This document shows positions 18,864-28,199 of a stretch of DNA of 64,000 bases, piece after piece; positions within the stretch are counted from its first letter, which is position 1; every line of letters starts with the position of its first letter. A program made the translations under genes and the position numbers. This DNA is from an uncultured Aquimarina sp. (GTDB taxonomy: Bacteria > Bacteroidota > Bacteroidia > Flavobacteriales > Flavobacteriaceae): NCBI RefSeq assembly GCF_947492965.1, contig NZ_CANLOZ010000010.1, positions 62,001 to 126,000 on the forward strand, in the 5' to 3' direction. The notes under the pieces were generated by a model. The model worked only from the letters and a program-made list of their open reading frames with translations, was not told where the DNA came from and did not search any database.

Positions 18864-19448
18864 TTACTTCTCTTTGTTATATAGCTCAATCGCTTTTAGG
18901 TATTTTATTCCTGTGGATTTTGTTTGCGGATACAGAAAGCCACTTAGCTCTTTATGATGTTTATCAATCCATTGTACCAGCGAATCTCTGTTTTTTACAA
19001 ACTTATCTATATTAAAGACTTCATATTCCATTCGATTCACTTTTACTATTCTGTTTTGATCAAACTGTAAAGTTTCTACCCAAACTACAGGTTCTTGGGT
19101 AAGAAAAAAGATTCTTTTATCGGTTTTGGAAACTTTTGCGATAACGATATCTTTTTCTTCTCTAATTTGAAGGATATTGTAGGTTGGATCAAAAACAGAT
19201 TCCCATGCTAACCAAGTTTTATATCCTTGGCGAGAAAAACGTTCTTCATAGTTATCTTTATTTTCTCTAATCACAATACTATCTCCGACTAGCGAAATCA
19301 TCTTAGTACTATCAGATTGATCTAATGCTTTATAATATTGTGAGGCAATTTCGAGCTTAGTAAACGTTTTATTCTTTTCGTTTCCAGAAGTTTTACAGGA
19401 TACGCATACTGTTATAAATAATAAAAATGACGTTATTAGTTTGTTCAT
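18864..19448 (-). CDS. hypothetical lipoprotein, NTF2-like
   Basis: 194 residues from the ATG at 19448. An ATG six codons upstream would start within 5 bp of the promoter-like motif and is less likely. Lipoprotein signal (ITVCVSC). The body (IASQYYKALDQSDSTKMISLVGDSIVIRE) has the look of a SnoaL/NTF2-like domain. No catalytic residues assigned. Confidence 0.72.
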   Translation of the reverse strand: MNKLITSFLLFITVCVSCKTSGNEKNKTFTKLEIASQYYKALDQSDSTKMISLVGDSIVIRENKDNYEERFSRQGYKTWLAWESVFDPTYNILQIREEKDIVIAKVSKTDKRIFFLTQEPVVWVETLQFDQNRIVKVNRMEYEVFNIDKFVKNRDSLVQWIDKHHKELSGFLYPQTKSTGIKYLKAIELYNKEK

Positions 19449-19470
19449 TTTTAGAGACTTTGACATTTAC

Positions 19471-19500
19471 TATAGGTATACTGAAAGGAAAAAATGTTAC
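19471..19500 (-). promoter_or_regulatory. promoter-like motif before the NTF2-like lipoprotein
   Basis: GTAACATT at 19493-19500 (minus strand), 13 bases, ATACCTATA at 19471-19479. The nine-base second element and the spacing are identical to the copy at 14812. Confidence 0.62.
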
Positions 19501-19643
19501 GTTATTTTAATTTTTTCCTTTTAAATTAGAATAAAAAATCATTTTATTGATCACAAAATTGGTGTAAAACCCTACACTAGAAATGCAGGGTAGTTTATTA
19601 AAACCTTTTGTTTCTATAATCAGATATTTACAGTTATCGTATT

Positions 19644-20987
19644 TTATTTTACTATAATTTTCTGGATTTCTGTTCCAATTTCAGTAATTATTTTAATAAA
19701 ATAGAAACCTGAAGATTCAATGTTAATATTAGCTGTTAAATTATTAATTGTCAAATCAGAAATTAATTTCCCAGTATTGTCATACACCATTACTTTATTT
19801 ACAATTACTTGTGATGAGATGTTAACTTTTCGGTTAGTAGTAGGATTAGGGTAAACTGATAGAACAGATTTTAAGTCAAAATTAGTATTAGACAAGGTAA
19901 GATCATTTTTGAACCAAAAGACACCGACTGGATTTGAGATTATAATGTCTTTTCTTCCATCTTCATCAACATCAACAATTTTAACATCGTAATTACCAGT
20001 AGTTTCTGAATTAACTATTTGAGTTGGACCAAAGGTTCCATTACCCATGTTTTCCCACCAGATAAGATCACTAGACGCAAATGCCGTTGTAGCAACAATA
20101 TCGTTATCACCATCATTATCGATATCTCCAATGTCCATATGAGCGATTTGTGAATATTCTGTTTCTGAAATAACTTGAAATGGTTCAAAAGTTCCATCAT
20201 TATTTCCAGAATGCCATGTTAAAACTCCTTGAATATCAGAAACTACAATATCAAAAAAGTCATCATTATCAATTTTACCTGAATCAACAAAGTTTGAAGC
20301 AATTGACATTTCAATACTTATTGGAGAAGCAAAAGTACCATCTCCATTGTTTGCTAAAAATGAATTTCCCCTAGTATTGACTAAGTCTTTATAGATATCA
20401 TCATTAAAAAAGTTTGCGGTCATGCCTCTGGAGGTATTATCAATAATCAAAACTTTAGATCCAAAAGTTGCATTACCAAGGTTTGGATAATAGTAAGTAC
20501 TTCCGCTATCGCTAATAATAATATCATCAAAGCCATTATTATCAGCATCAAAAGTTAAGATTTCATCCGATCCAAACCCTACAGAATCAATAATATTAGC
20601 TTCTCCAAATGTGCTATTTTGATTATTTTGATACCAAATAAGTTTATTCTGAAATGATTTTGCAACTACGGCTATGACATCTAGAAAGCCATCATTGTTA
20701 ATATCAAGTACGGTAATGTCATCACCCGATGTTCCGGTATCATCAAGGTTACTATCTATGCTTACTTTTGAGCTGAAAGTTCCATTACCATCGTTAAACC
20801 AACATGCTACTTCTGGAGTTTCATCAATTGTTAATGCAACTAAATCAATATGATTATCATTATTTAGGTCTGCTATTTCAATACCTCGGGTAGAACCAAA
20901 AGTATTATCTATAGTAAATTTAGAGAAGTTTTGCGATAAAGCTAGATTAAAAATAAATAGACTTATTATAAGTATTCTTATGTTCAT
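19644..20987 (-). CDS. secreted FG-GAP/VCBS repeat protein with T9SS sorting domain
   Basis: 447 residues: signal peptide (1-18, ending LALSQ), then a beta-propeller of FG-GAP/VCBS repeats marked by calcium-type loops (DLNNDNHIDLVAL, DINNDGFLDVIAV, DIDNDGDNDIVAT, DVDEDGRKDIIIS) spread over about 40-350. The C-terminal about 75 residues form a type A Por secretion sorting domain (LSVYPNPTTNRKVNI ... GFYFIKI). It is exported through the type IX system and probably displayed on the surface. Confidence 0.92.
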   Translation of the reverse strand: MNIRILIISLFIFNLALSQNFSKFTIDNTFGSTRGIEIADLNNDNHIDLVALTIDETPEVACWFNDGNGTFSSKVSIDSNLDDTGTSGDDITVLDINNDGFLDVIAVVAKSFQNKLIWYQNNQNSTFGEANIIDSVGFGSDEILTFDADNNGFDDIIISDSGSTYYYPNLGNATFGSKVLIIDNTSRGMTANFFNDDIYKDLVNTRGNSFLANNGDGTFASPISIEMSIASNFVDSGKIDNDDFFDIVVSDIQGVLTWHSGNNDGTFEPFQVISETEYSQIAHMDIGDIDNDGDNDIVATTAFASSDLIWWENMGNGTFGPTQIVNSETTGNYDVKIVDVDEDGRKDIIISNPVGVFWFKNDLTLSNTNFDLKSVLSVYPNPTTNRKVNISSQVIVNKVMVYDNTGKLISDLTINNLTANINIESSGFYFIKIITEIGTEIQKIIVK

Positions 20988-21015
20988 ATTTTGCGATTAG
21001 ATTATTAATTATATC

Positions 21016-21045
21016 AATAAGTGTCATTTAACAAGAATATGTTAC
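21016..21045 (-). promoter_or_regulatory. promoter-like motif before the FG-GAP protein
   Basis: GTAACATA at 21038-21045 (minus strand), 13 bases, ACACTTATT at 21016-21024. A slightly weaker member of the same motif class. Confidence 0.5.
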
Positions 21046-21151
21046 TATAACTTTTCTAACTATTTTTATTTATAAATTGAATCTATCTTAATATTGCTAC
21101 TATACTAGATAAAATATATGAACATTCTAAATGAATATTATGAAGCGAAAA

Positions 21152-21883
21152 TCATATATACAGATTTTCATTATACTTTATTTTCTCTAATCCGATCCAT
21201 TCGTGTTCAATATTCTTCATTAAAAGTGCATTGTCCAATTTCACAGAGCCCTTTGGGAAGATATTTTCATCTTCGAAAAAACTAGATTGAACTTTTTTAA
21301 CTTCTAAAAGAGAAACTTTCCAGTTGTATGCTTTTAATTCTAATCCGTCAAAATCATCCTTGTCTGGGGAATAACCAACGGCACCATTCTCGAAAAAATC
21401 TGAGACACAATTTAAATCATCAAATATACTTTCTTCATTCCATTTTTGAGTCTCGCAAGCTTCAATGGATAACGTAGTGTCATCATCACTAATAAAAGAA
21501 ACATTGTAATTCCCATCGGTTTCACGAACTTTAAATTCAGCAAGATGGTGTACTCCTGGAAAAATAGTTCCTCCTGCTAGTGAGTTTAGCTTAGAAGAAG
21601 TATCTCTTCTGGGAATATAAACTCCTTCGCACAGTTTTCCATTTTCATGCCATTCTACAGCAATCCTGTGCGCACCATTTTCAGAGGAGATTCCGATTTG
21701 TTTTGGTAATCCCTTTGGTCTAATTTCTTTTAATCGAATTAAGCAAATTCCGGCAATACCTTTTCCATTTACTAATTTTGGTTTAAAAGGCTTTGGTAAA
21801 TAGTCTTCCAAAACCTCTTTGTCTACCTGATAATTAATTAGAATTCGTCTGTCGATTATTCCTTTTATTTTTGGTATTTTCAT
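21152..21883 (-). CDS. DUF2071 / acetoacetate decarboxylase-fold protein
   Basis: 243 residues in the DUF2071 pattern: DRRILINYQVDKEVLEDYLPKPF, then AGICLIRLKEIRPKGLP, EGVYIPRRDT and FPGVHHLAEFKV. Members have a double-barrel fold related to acetoacetate decarboxylase, but the substrate is unknown. A VOC lipoprotein gene lies 15 bp upstream and is probably in the same transcript. Confidence 0.85.
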   Translation of the reverse strand: MKIPKIKGIIDRRILINYQVDKEVLEDYLPKPFKPKLVNGKGIAGICLIRLKEIRPKGLPKQIGISSENGAHRIAVEWHENGKLCEGVYIPRRDTSSKLNSLAGGTIFPGVHHLAEFKVRETDGNYNVSFISDDDTTLSIEACETQKWNEESIFDDLNCVSDFFENGAVGYSPDKDDFDGLELKAYNWKVSLLEVKKVQSSFFEDENIFPKGSVKLDNALLMKNIEHEWIGLEKIKYNENLYI

Positions 21884-21898
21884 TTGCTCTGGTTTATG

Positions 21899-22447
21899 TT
21901 ATTGTAAATTCAATTGCCATGAAACTCCAAATTGGTCTTCGACAAATCCAAATTTTTGACTAAAACCGTAATTATTTAAAGGCATCATAACTTTTCCATT
22001 TTCAGATAGTTTTGCAAATAAACGCTGAAGTTCTTCTTCGTTTTTGCATTCTATATAGTTAGATACTGCTGGTGTAAAGCCCCATTCATGTATGGCTGGA
22101 CTATCACTGCACATAAACAAAGCGCCATTTAGATTAAATTTGGCATGCATTATTGTTCCTTCTTTTCCTGGTCCTTCTTTTCCCCAGCGCTTGGTACTTA
22201 TAATTTTAGAATTGTCAAACAGTGCTACATAAAAGTTCATCGCCTGTTCTGCATTTGCATCTTGAAAGGTTAGAAATGTTGCAATTTGATCATTTTCAAG
22301 ATCTTGCTTTTTATGGAATATATTTCTTAAACTGTCAAGTTTGCTTTTTAAATGAACCAACTCTGCATTTTTTTCATCTTCTTTTTTTACCTCTTTACAG
22401 CTGTATGTTATTAGCAGTAGTAGTATAAGTGGAATAACTCTGGTCAT
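21899..22447 (-). CDS. PhnB-like VOC lipoprotein
   Basis: 182 residues: lipoprotein signal (LLLITYSC), a coiled stretch (22-50), then a PhnB/3-demethylubiquinone-methyltransferase-like VOC domain (IATFLTFQDANAEQAMNFYVALF, FNLNGALFMCSD, FGFVEDQFGVSWQLN). The VOC domain is normally cytosolic, so a lipid-anchored version is unusual. Probable operon with the DUF2071 gene. Confidence 0.85.
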   Translation of the reverse strand: MTRVIPLILLLLITYSCKEVKKEDEKNAELVHLKSKLDSLRNIFHKKQDLENDQIATFLTFQDANAEQAMNFYVALFDNSKIISTKRWGKEGPGKEGTIMHAKFNLNGALFMCSDSPAIHEWGFTPAVSNYIECKNEEELQRLFAKLSENGKVMMPLNNYGFSQKFGFVEDQFGVSWQLNLQ

Positions 22448-22585
22448 AGTTGATGTTTTTTAGATTTTACAGAAATTATTAATGTAATGAGAAAATATAA
22501 CCTATGTAAAGATACAACAAAGACAGAATGGATATTCGATATGATTTAACTTATAAATGAGGTTGAGACCATAGCTTAGGTATTA

Positions 22586-23002
22586 TTATATATCATCTGG
22601 ATACACCTGATCAAAATCAATTTTGGTAATATTTAGTTCGGATATTTTTTTATTAAAATCTAAGAGGTTTAGCGGTCCTAGAACATCGCTTTTTTCTCTT
22701 ATGTCTATAATATAATAATTGGTCTTTGATGTATCGATTTGATATCCTTTTTCAAATCCGTTAGTTGGGTGTTGTTTGGCAATGATAAATTCTGAATTAT
22801 GTCCTACAGCAAAGACATATTCTGGAATTAAAACAGAACTTACAGTAGTACTATATCGTTCACAAATAGCACGTTTATTTGGAATGTCAACCCATTGCAC
22901 TTCATATTTTCCGATAATCTTATCTGAATCACTGTCGAACAAATAGCAAGAATTCAAGGTTAAAATTCCAAGTATCAGTATGAGTTTAGTAATATTCCGC
23001 AT
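22586..23002 (-). CDS. hypothetical small lipoprotein
   Basis: 138 residues with a lipoprotein signal (LTLNSC, cysteine about 19) and a compact body with an ICERYSTTVSS and an EFIIAKQHPTNGF segment. Not recognised. A weak GTAACATT-like element lies at about 23105. Confidence 0.68.
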   Translation of the reverse strand: MRNITKLILILGILTLNSCYLFDSDSDKIIGKYEVQWVDIPNKRAICERYSTTVSSVLIPEYVFAVGHNSEFIIAKQHPTNGFEKGYQIDTSKTNYYIIDIREKSDVLGPLNLLDFNKKISELNITKIDFDQVYPDDI

Positions 23003-23126
23003 ATGGTTTGATCAAATCTAATTTATTATTTCTAATATATAAAGTATTATTTTCTGAAGGTATAAATAGGCTTAAGAATCTTAAATACGAATTCTATTAG
23101 AATTAATGTTACCCCGTTTTCTAGTT

Positions 23127-23468
23127 TTATTCTACACCTTTTACTTCTACTAAAATTGTATCAGCCGTAATCTTTTGTCCAATAGGAAAGGTATATTCTA
23201 ATTTTCCATGTAAGTAACTTTCGAATTCAAATGTTAGCTTTTTACTTTCGATGATTCCAATAATATCTCCTGGTTTCACGATTTCACCTGTTGTAAAGTT
23301 CATTTTTTTTAAGATCCATTCTTGTTGATCTTTAGCTAATTCTACAGGAAACTTAATTTTTACAGATTCGCCTGGCTTTAAACTAATGTCATTTGATGAT
23401 GCTTTTGTTTTTAAACTGGTATTGTCTAACCCCAATTTATCCATCTGTTTAAGTAGCCATTTTCTCAT
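23127..23468 (-). CDS. biotin/lipoyl-like domain protein
   Basis: 113 residues. The C-terminal 60 residues resemble a biotinyl/lipoyl hammerhead domain: EIVKPGDIIGIIESKKLTFEFESYLHGKLEYTF, with the attachment-like lysine in ESKKLT and a second PIGQKI turn. It could carry a swinging cofactor, but the usual MKM or DKA context is absent. Possible operon with the small gene upstream (22 bp). Confidence 0.6.
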   Translation of the reverse strand: MRKWLLKQMDKLGLDNTSLKTKASSNDISLKPGESVKIKFPVELAKDQQEWILKKMNFTTGEIVKPGDIIGIIESKKLTFEFESYLHGKLEYTFPIGQKITADTILVEVKGVE

Positions 23469-23490
23469 GTATTGATTTTAAGTTTTAATT

Positions 23491-23751
23491 TTATTTATCC
23501 TTTGATTTCTTTTCTTGAGTTGCCCACATGATGACGTCGCGAAAATCAATTTTAGCTTGTTTGGTAAGTTCTATGACTTCATCTATATTACCTTGTGCCA
23601 AATATAGAATAGCTATTTTTGTATTTTTTAAGTTGTATTCCGATTCGGCCATAACATGTTTTAATTCAATAGATGAAAGTTCTTTTATTACAAATTCTCT
23701 GAAATCTACTGCAAAGTCTTTATCTATTATATCTAGTATTTCCTTATCCAT
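23491..23751 (-). CDS. hypothetical 86-residue protein
   Basis: A short acidic helical protein (start MDKEILDIIDKDFAVDF, later LKNTKIAILYLAQGNIDEVIEL). No family recognised. Lies 22 bp from the lipoyl-like gene and 29 bp from the next gene, forming a probable three-gene transcript. Confidence 0.6.
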   Translation of the reverse strand: MDKEILDIIDKDFAVDFREFVIKELSSIELKHVMAESEYNLKNTKIAILYLAQGNIDEVIELTKQAKIDFRDVIMWATQEKKSKDK

Positions 23752-23780
23752 TTTATTTGTGATATTATCAAATCATGCTT

Positions 23781-24578
23781 TTAAAACCCATCATCAGGAT
23801 ATTTCAAAAATTCGATATCATTTAAACAATTAAATAATTGACTTGCTATATTGGTCAATCGCTCATTTATTTTAAGAAATATATAATCATTTTCACCAAC
23901 CATCTCAAGAAATTCGTCATTTTTAAATATAAATTTTACATCTTCAAATTCATATTCAGAATTTTTACCTTTATAATATCCAGCAGAATGGAGTACACAG
24001 TTTCTTAGTTTTCCACAAAAGCCAATGAATTTCAGATCTTCTGAATAGTTCTCTCCATAACAGTGATCTCTTCTGTTAGAAAGAAACTTAAATTTTCTTA
24101 ATAAAGGAATAAAAGAACTTTTAACTAGTTGATTAATGATCTCTTCTTTTTTATGGGACTCTTCTATAAGTTTAATAAGTCTAGTATTTAAATCGGTTAC
24201 TATTGCTTTTGTAATTTCATCGGTTTTTAAATTCTCAAAACATAAATCTATAGTTACTTCAAAATTGGTAAAGGAATCAACAAATAGTTTACGATTAAGG
24301 TCATTATGAAATCCATTTGACAATAATGGGATGTCAGCGACTTCATAGACTTTTAAAATATGGGGCTTTAAGTCCATGATTTCAGCATCAAATTTGATAT
24401 GGCCATTTTTTATTTCGGTACTAATTTCAAAAAATACTTTCCCTAAATAAAACTCATTAATGATAGAATAAAGATTTTCGAAGTACGCTATTCTTATATC
24501 ATTCTCTGGATAATCTAATACATAAATTTCGTTTTTTATTAAATCCAGTACATTTTTTAGTTTATCAATATTCTTCAT
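23781..24578 (-). CDS. hypothetical 265-residue protein
   Basis: A soluble, largely helical protein with a central CYGENYSEDLKFIGFCGKLRNCVLHSAGYYKG segment (HEPN-like appearance: a helix with charged residues and a late histidine). No confident family. Followed on the right by a decayed attC-like sequence, so it could be the last cassette gene of the array. Confidence 0.6.
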   Translation of the reverse strand: MKNIDKLKNVLDLIKNEIYVLDYPENDIRIAYFENLYSIINEFYLGKVFFEISTEIKNGHIKFDAEIMDLKPHILKVYEVADIPLLSNGFHNDLNRKLFVDSFTNFEVTIDLCFENLKTDEITKAIVTDLNTRLIKLIEESHKKEEIINQLVKSSFIPLLRKFKFLSNRRDHCYGENYSEDLKFIGFCGKLRNCVLHSAGYYKGKNSEYEFEDVKFIFKNDEFLEMVGENDYIFLKINERLTNIASQLFNCLNDIEFLKYPDDGF

Positions 24579-24592
24579 TCCGATTTACTATT

Positions 24593-24674
24593 GTCTAACA
24601 TTTAATATATGTATCTCAGTCAAAGAAATTGTTACCTTAAAATTCAAAGAAATCTTTATAAATTTAGTTACGGA
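24593..24674 (-). repeat. decayed attC-like site (long family 1 relic)
   Basis: AAC at 24597-24599 begins a stretch very similar to the start of family 1 attC sites (TTTAATATATGTAT ... ATTGTTACCTTA), but the middle is deleted. GTT at 24667-24669. The promoter-like motif is intact: GTAACAAT (24628-24635), 13 bases, ATACATATA (24606-24614), minus strand. It is the leftmost trace of the array. Confidence 0.5.
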
Positions 24675-24684
24675 GTAGTTTTTT

Positions 24685-25140
24685 TTAAAGTATTCGGATA
24701 GAGCTAAAATAAGTCCAAGCAATAAAAAGAAATTGTAACGGAACTCTAAACCATAGATAAGAAAGGCCATTTCCACCAAATGTTCCCTTTTGATAATCTA
24801 TTTGATGAACCGCTGCATAAATATTCATGGGTAGCATTACTAATAGAAAAAGAATCAGAGTCCATCCACTAATTGTTTTAGAATAGGGGACAAGTAATCC
24901 AATTGCTAAAAGAATTTCAAGAAATCCTGTCATATAAACAAGATTTGTTTTGAAAGGAATAAATTGTGGAATCATCATAGCCATTCCCTTGGTGAAAACG
25001 AAATGTCCAATTGCGGTAAAACACAACATTATTGACATTGCTATCCTTGCCGATAATGTAAGGTCATATGTCGTGGTAGCGATTTTAACAGTGAAAACAG
25101 CAATGATAAAAGTGGATAAAAGTACTATTAAGGGTTTCAT
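24685..25140 (-). CDS. DoxX-like membrane protein
   Basis: 151 residues with four transmembrane helices. ARIAMSIMLCFTAIGHFVFTKGMAMMIPQF and MTGFLEILLAIGLLVPYSK are the DoxX-like signature. Such proteins are linked to redox or lipid metabolism without defined activity. A Crp-family gene lies 65 bp upstream and may regulate it. Confidence 0.85.
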   Translation of the reverse strand: MKPLIVLLSTFIIAVFTVKIATTTYDLTLSARIAMSIMLCFTAIGHFVFTKGMAMMIPQFIPFKTNLVYMTGFLEILLAIGLLVPYSKTISGWTLILFLLVMLPMNIYAAVHQIDYQKGTFGGNGLSYLWFRVPLQFLFIAWTYFSSIRIL

Positions 25141-25205
25141 ATCGTCTTGATTTTAATTCATTTACAAAGTTTGTGAATGAATTTAAAATAGACAATGAAC
25201 CTAAG

Positions 25206-25772
25206 TTAAGTAATTCGTTTACGTATTCGGCTTAAGGCTTGGGGTGTAACACCAATATAAGAAGCGATGTATTTTAGTGGAATCTGTTTTAATAATTCAG
25301 GACGTTCCGAGAATAAGTCCAAATAACGTTCTTCAGCTGTTTTACTTAACAGGGAAACTTCTCTTTTCGACTTTATTAAAAACATATTTTCGGCCATTCT
25401 TCGTCCGATAAAATTTCCACTTTCAGTTTTCTTATAAACTTCTTGAAGATCTTTATAAGATATTCTCCATAAAGTCGTTTTTGTTAGTGTTTCTATTTGA
25501 TAGAGTGAAGGAGTTTGCGTAATGAAAGAATCGTATGCTGTCACGAATTCGTTTTCAAATAGAAAACCAAATGTTAAATCGGTTTCTTCTAGAGGGATAT
25601 AAAACCTCACTATTCCTTCGGAAATAAAAGATAAATAGTTTTCAATCATACCCACCTTTATGAGATCTGATTTTTTCTTTACTGTTTTTTTTTGCAGTTT
25701 TGAAGAAAAAAAGTCCCAATCAGCATGATTCATTGGATAAATATGATCAATGAATTTTTTTATTTCTTCCAT
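25206..25772 (-). CDS. Crp/Fnr-family transcriptional regulator
   Basis: 188 residues: sensor barrel about 20-115 and a C-terminal winged helix ending YIASYIGVTPQALSRIRKRIT. It is clearly related to the protein at 5296-5874 but not a recent copy. It probably regulates the adjacent DoxX-like gene. Confidence 0.88.
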   Translation of the reverse strand: MEEIKKFIDHIYPMNHADWDFFSSKLQKKTVKKKSDLIKVGMIENYLSFISEGIVRFYIPLEETDLTFGFLFENEFVTAYDSFITQTPSLYQIETLTKTTLWRISYKDLQEVYKKTESGNFIGRRMAENMFLIKSKREVSLLSKTAEERYLDLFSERPELLKQIPLKYIASYIGVTPQALSRIRKRIT

Positions 25773-25925
25773 GCTGTGGATATTATTAGAAGTGAATTTT
25801 TAAGAGCTACTAAGGTAATAAATCCGTAAGGAATTCTGTTTGCTAATTAGGATGGAGTGATTTTTGTTTCTATTTTACTTTTGCACCAAGAGATAATAAT
25901 GTATTCTATTCATTGTTGGAGCTAG

Positions 25926-26743
25926 TTAATTTTTATTGTAATATTTTTTAATATTTCTTGTGATATATCCGTTGGAATAATTTTCTATTCTTTTTGTAGC
26001 TGGAAAATATCCAATTAAGTCATGAGTCTCTTTTTTCCAAAATCCATTTTTGTTAAACTTATACTTAAATTTATTGTAGGTAACTCTTAAATTAGCCCAA
26101 TCTTTTGCTTTTTGTTTTAGATGATTGTATGAGTTTTTAGATAAATAATCTTTTAATGAGATCATTGGTTTTTTCTTGTCAATTGGATTTAAAATTATTC
26201 CAGCAATCTGATCCTTTGTATTGTAAACCATGATCTCGACCAAATTTAAGTTATAAAAATATTTAGCGACTTCATATCCCATTTGTCTTCTTTTATTGTC
26301 GAAAGTTTCTAATCTGATAGGATTTCCTAAAGAGTCATTTTTTATTATAATATCATTGATCAATTTTTTTCTGGATTGAGGTATTTTATTGATGTTAAAT
26401 AACCACTGTTATCATAATGGTATGAAAAATAGTTAATCATTTTTCCAAAATTTGTTTCTTTTATATCAGTACGGAATTTTTGTAATGAGTCTGTGTATTC
26501 CCAGAATATCGAAAAATTAGGAATTGATTTTAAACGAGGTACTTTTGATATTAGTTTACCATTTCTATCATAGGTAAAAATTGTTTGTTTTTTGCCAGAA
26601 AAAGTTTCGTAAACTTCTTTGATTGGTCTTTCGGAATCGAAATCAAGTGTGTTTTTATCTAAAAGACCTATAATTGTTTGCGAATTACAATTTAATCCAA
26701 TTACAAGAGCGATGTTTATGAATATTGTTTTAGTCAGCCTCAC
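25926..26743 (-). pseudogene. secreted hypothetical protein split by a frameshift
   Basis: Two overlapping frames (26360-26743, signal peptide then FTYDRNGKLISK and YHYDNSGYLTSIKYLN; and 25926-26363) read as one protein of about 271 residues if one A is added to the A7 run at 26364-26370. The joined sequence continues smoothly (NPEKKLINDIIIKND) and the second frame has only a TTG start. It could be true decay, slipped-strand variation or a sequencing error. The family resembles YD/MORN-like repeat proteins but is not recognised. Confidence 0.6.
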
Positions 26744-26779
26744 TTATCTGATTTTGTTTTTTATCAATCTTAATATTTA

Positions 26780-26945
26780 TTGTATATATGGTATCGCGGT
26801 AGGGCGTAAAATGTTACCTTACTTTTCAATCTTTCTAGGCATTGATTGCTAACCTTTTCATTCTGCAAGTAATTTTCAATAATAAATACAAACTATTAGA
26901 TTGATCACTTTGCAGCTTTAGTAGGTGTACAATATTGAGCTTAGT
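26780..26945 (-). repeat. degraded long attC-like site (family 1)
   Basis: It shares many blocks in order with family 1 sites: GTATCGCGGTAGGGCG, AAAATGTTACCTTA, ATTGATTGCTAAC, TTCTGCAAG and TTGATCACTTTGC. The outer AAC/GTT half-sites are no longer recognisable. Confidence 0.5.
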
Positions 26946-26949
26946 TTTG

Positions 26950-27327
26950 TTATTCAATTTTAGTTAGTAAGAATTCTCCTAATCCAAGTTTTAAAATTAG
27001 TTCACTTTTAGTTGATTTTAAAATTTTGAATTTCTGTGGTTCGCCTTCCTTACCAGATATGGTTATAGAATTAGAGTTTGAATCAAAATTCCAAGTTCCA
27101 TCTGTTTGTTCTCCCATCATAGTAGTGTCAAATTTTCCATCAGGTTTAAAATTAATTTTCCACTTTCCTATAACTTCAGCTTCTAAGAATACTAATCCAG
27201 CTTCATCTATCCCTTTGTTTAATGGTTTTGTAAAAACCCAATTACCAACAATTAAGTTAGATTTTTGAGCACATAAATTAATAGTTATAAATATGAATGA
27301 TAATAATATGATTGTTTTTTTATGCAT
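26950..27327 (-). CDS. secreted lipocalin-like protein
   Basis: 125 residues with a signal peptide (ending INLCAQ). A small beta-barrel pattern follows: IVGNWVF, GKWKINFKPDGKFDTTM, DGTWNFDSNSNSITI, KILKSTKSELILKL, typical of short lipocalin-like flavobacterial proteins. Ligand unknown. It lies directly left of the relic-bounded segment. Confidence 0.75.
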   Translation of the reverse strand: MHKKTIILLSFIFITINLCAQKSNLIVGNWVFTKPLNKGIDEAGLVFLEAEVIGKWKINFKPDGKFDTTMMGEQTDGTWNFDSNSNSITISGKEGEPQKFKILKSTKSELILKLGLGEFLLTKIE

Positions 27328-27402
27328 TTGTTTCTTTAATTATTATTTATTAACTGATATAGCATACATTGTTGCTTTTTGGAGTAATGATACTATTATA
27401 CT

Positions 27403-28002
27403 TTAGTCACAGTATTTAACTTTCTCTTTAATTATGCTCTCATATTGATTTTTTAGTTCAATATCATTTTTTAGAAACACAGCCTTATTCGCAGATTCTT
27501 TTGCTTTTTTACAATTTAATATACCATTTGTATAAATATAGGTCAAATGAAGATTTGCGTAAGCTTTCCAATAATCAGATTCACATTTTAGCAACATACT
27601 TTTTAGAGTTTGTTCAGCACTTTCAAAATGAGATGATAAAATAAAAGTTCGTGATTTATTTATATGGCTTGGCCAATATTCAAATTCTTGTTTTATGCCA
27701 TCATTAAAATAATTTAGAGCTTCTTGATAATTGTTTTTAGACAAAGCCATCGTTCCAAGTTCATTTAATACAATTGAATTTTTTTCTTGTTTTAATGATT
27801 TATAAAAATAAACTTTGGCGGAATCTAAATCTTGTTGCTTAAGTAATTTAACCCCTTTGTTGTAGAATTCAATCGCTTTTTTATTTCTAATCTTGTGATT
27901 TATGTGTTTTGAATGATCATGATTTTCAAGAAAATTGTTCGAGTTGTCAGATTTACAAGAAACGAGAAGAGTTAAAGAAAATAATAAAAATAAATTTCTC
28001 AT
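27403..28002 (-). CDS. TPR-repeat lipoprotein
   Basis: 199 residues: lipoprotein signal (TLLVSC) and at least three tetratricopeptide repeats (AIEFYNKGVKLLKQQDLDSAKVYFYK, LNELGTMALSKNNYQEALNYFN, SRTFILSSHFESAEQTLKS). Probably a scaffold for periplasmic protein contacts. Confidence 0.82.
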   Translation of the reverse strand: MRNLFLLFSLTLLVSCKSDNSNNFLENHDHSKHINHKIRNKKAIEFYNKGVKLLKQQDLDSAKVYFYKSLKQEKNSIVLNELGTMALSKNNYQEALNYFNDGIKQEFEYWPSHINKSRTFILSSHFESAEQTLKSMLLKCESDYWKAYANLHLTYIYTNGILNCKKAKESANKAVFLKNDIELKNQYESIIKEKVKYCD

Positions 28003-28023
28003 TTTAATTTTAGTTTAGATAAT

Positions 28024-28190
28024 AACTAACGTTTTAGATACATTCCGTAACAGGATAAAATGTTACCCTGTTTTCAACAAAAAAACTTCTTTTTTCTAAT
28101 TTTTCGAAATAAAATTATTCCATTTGGTCAGGAATATTGCACCTTTTGATTGATCGTGTTGTTGTTACGAACGCATATTTATAGTTTTAA
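28024..28190 (-). repeat. degraded long attC-like site (family 1)
   Basis: AAC at 28028-28030. The start (CTAACGTTTTAGATACATTCC) and AAAATGTTACCCTGTTTTCAAC block match family 1. The right side (CACCTTTTGATTGAT, then GTT at about 28184) is eroded. Confidence 0.55.
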
Positions 28191-28199
28191 AAACAATTT

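Noticed and set aside
23083..23112. GTAACATT element upstream of the lipoprotein at 22586
   Set aside because: The second element at the fixed spacing reads TTCGTATTT, too different to count as the motif.
24588..24779. 63-residue minus-strand frame
   Set aside because: It lies across the attC relic and the end of the DoxX-like gene in another frame and has no protein-like pattern.
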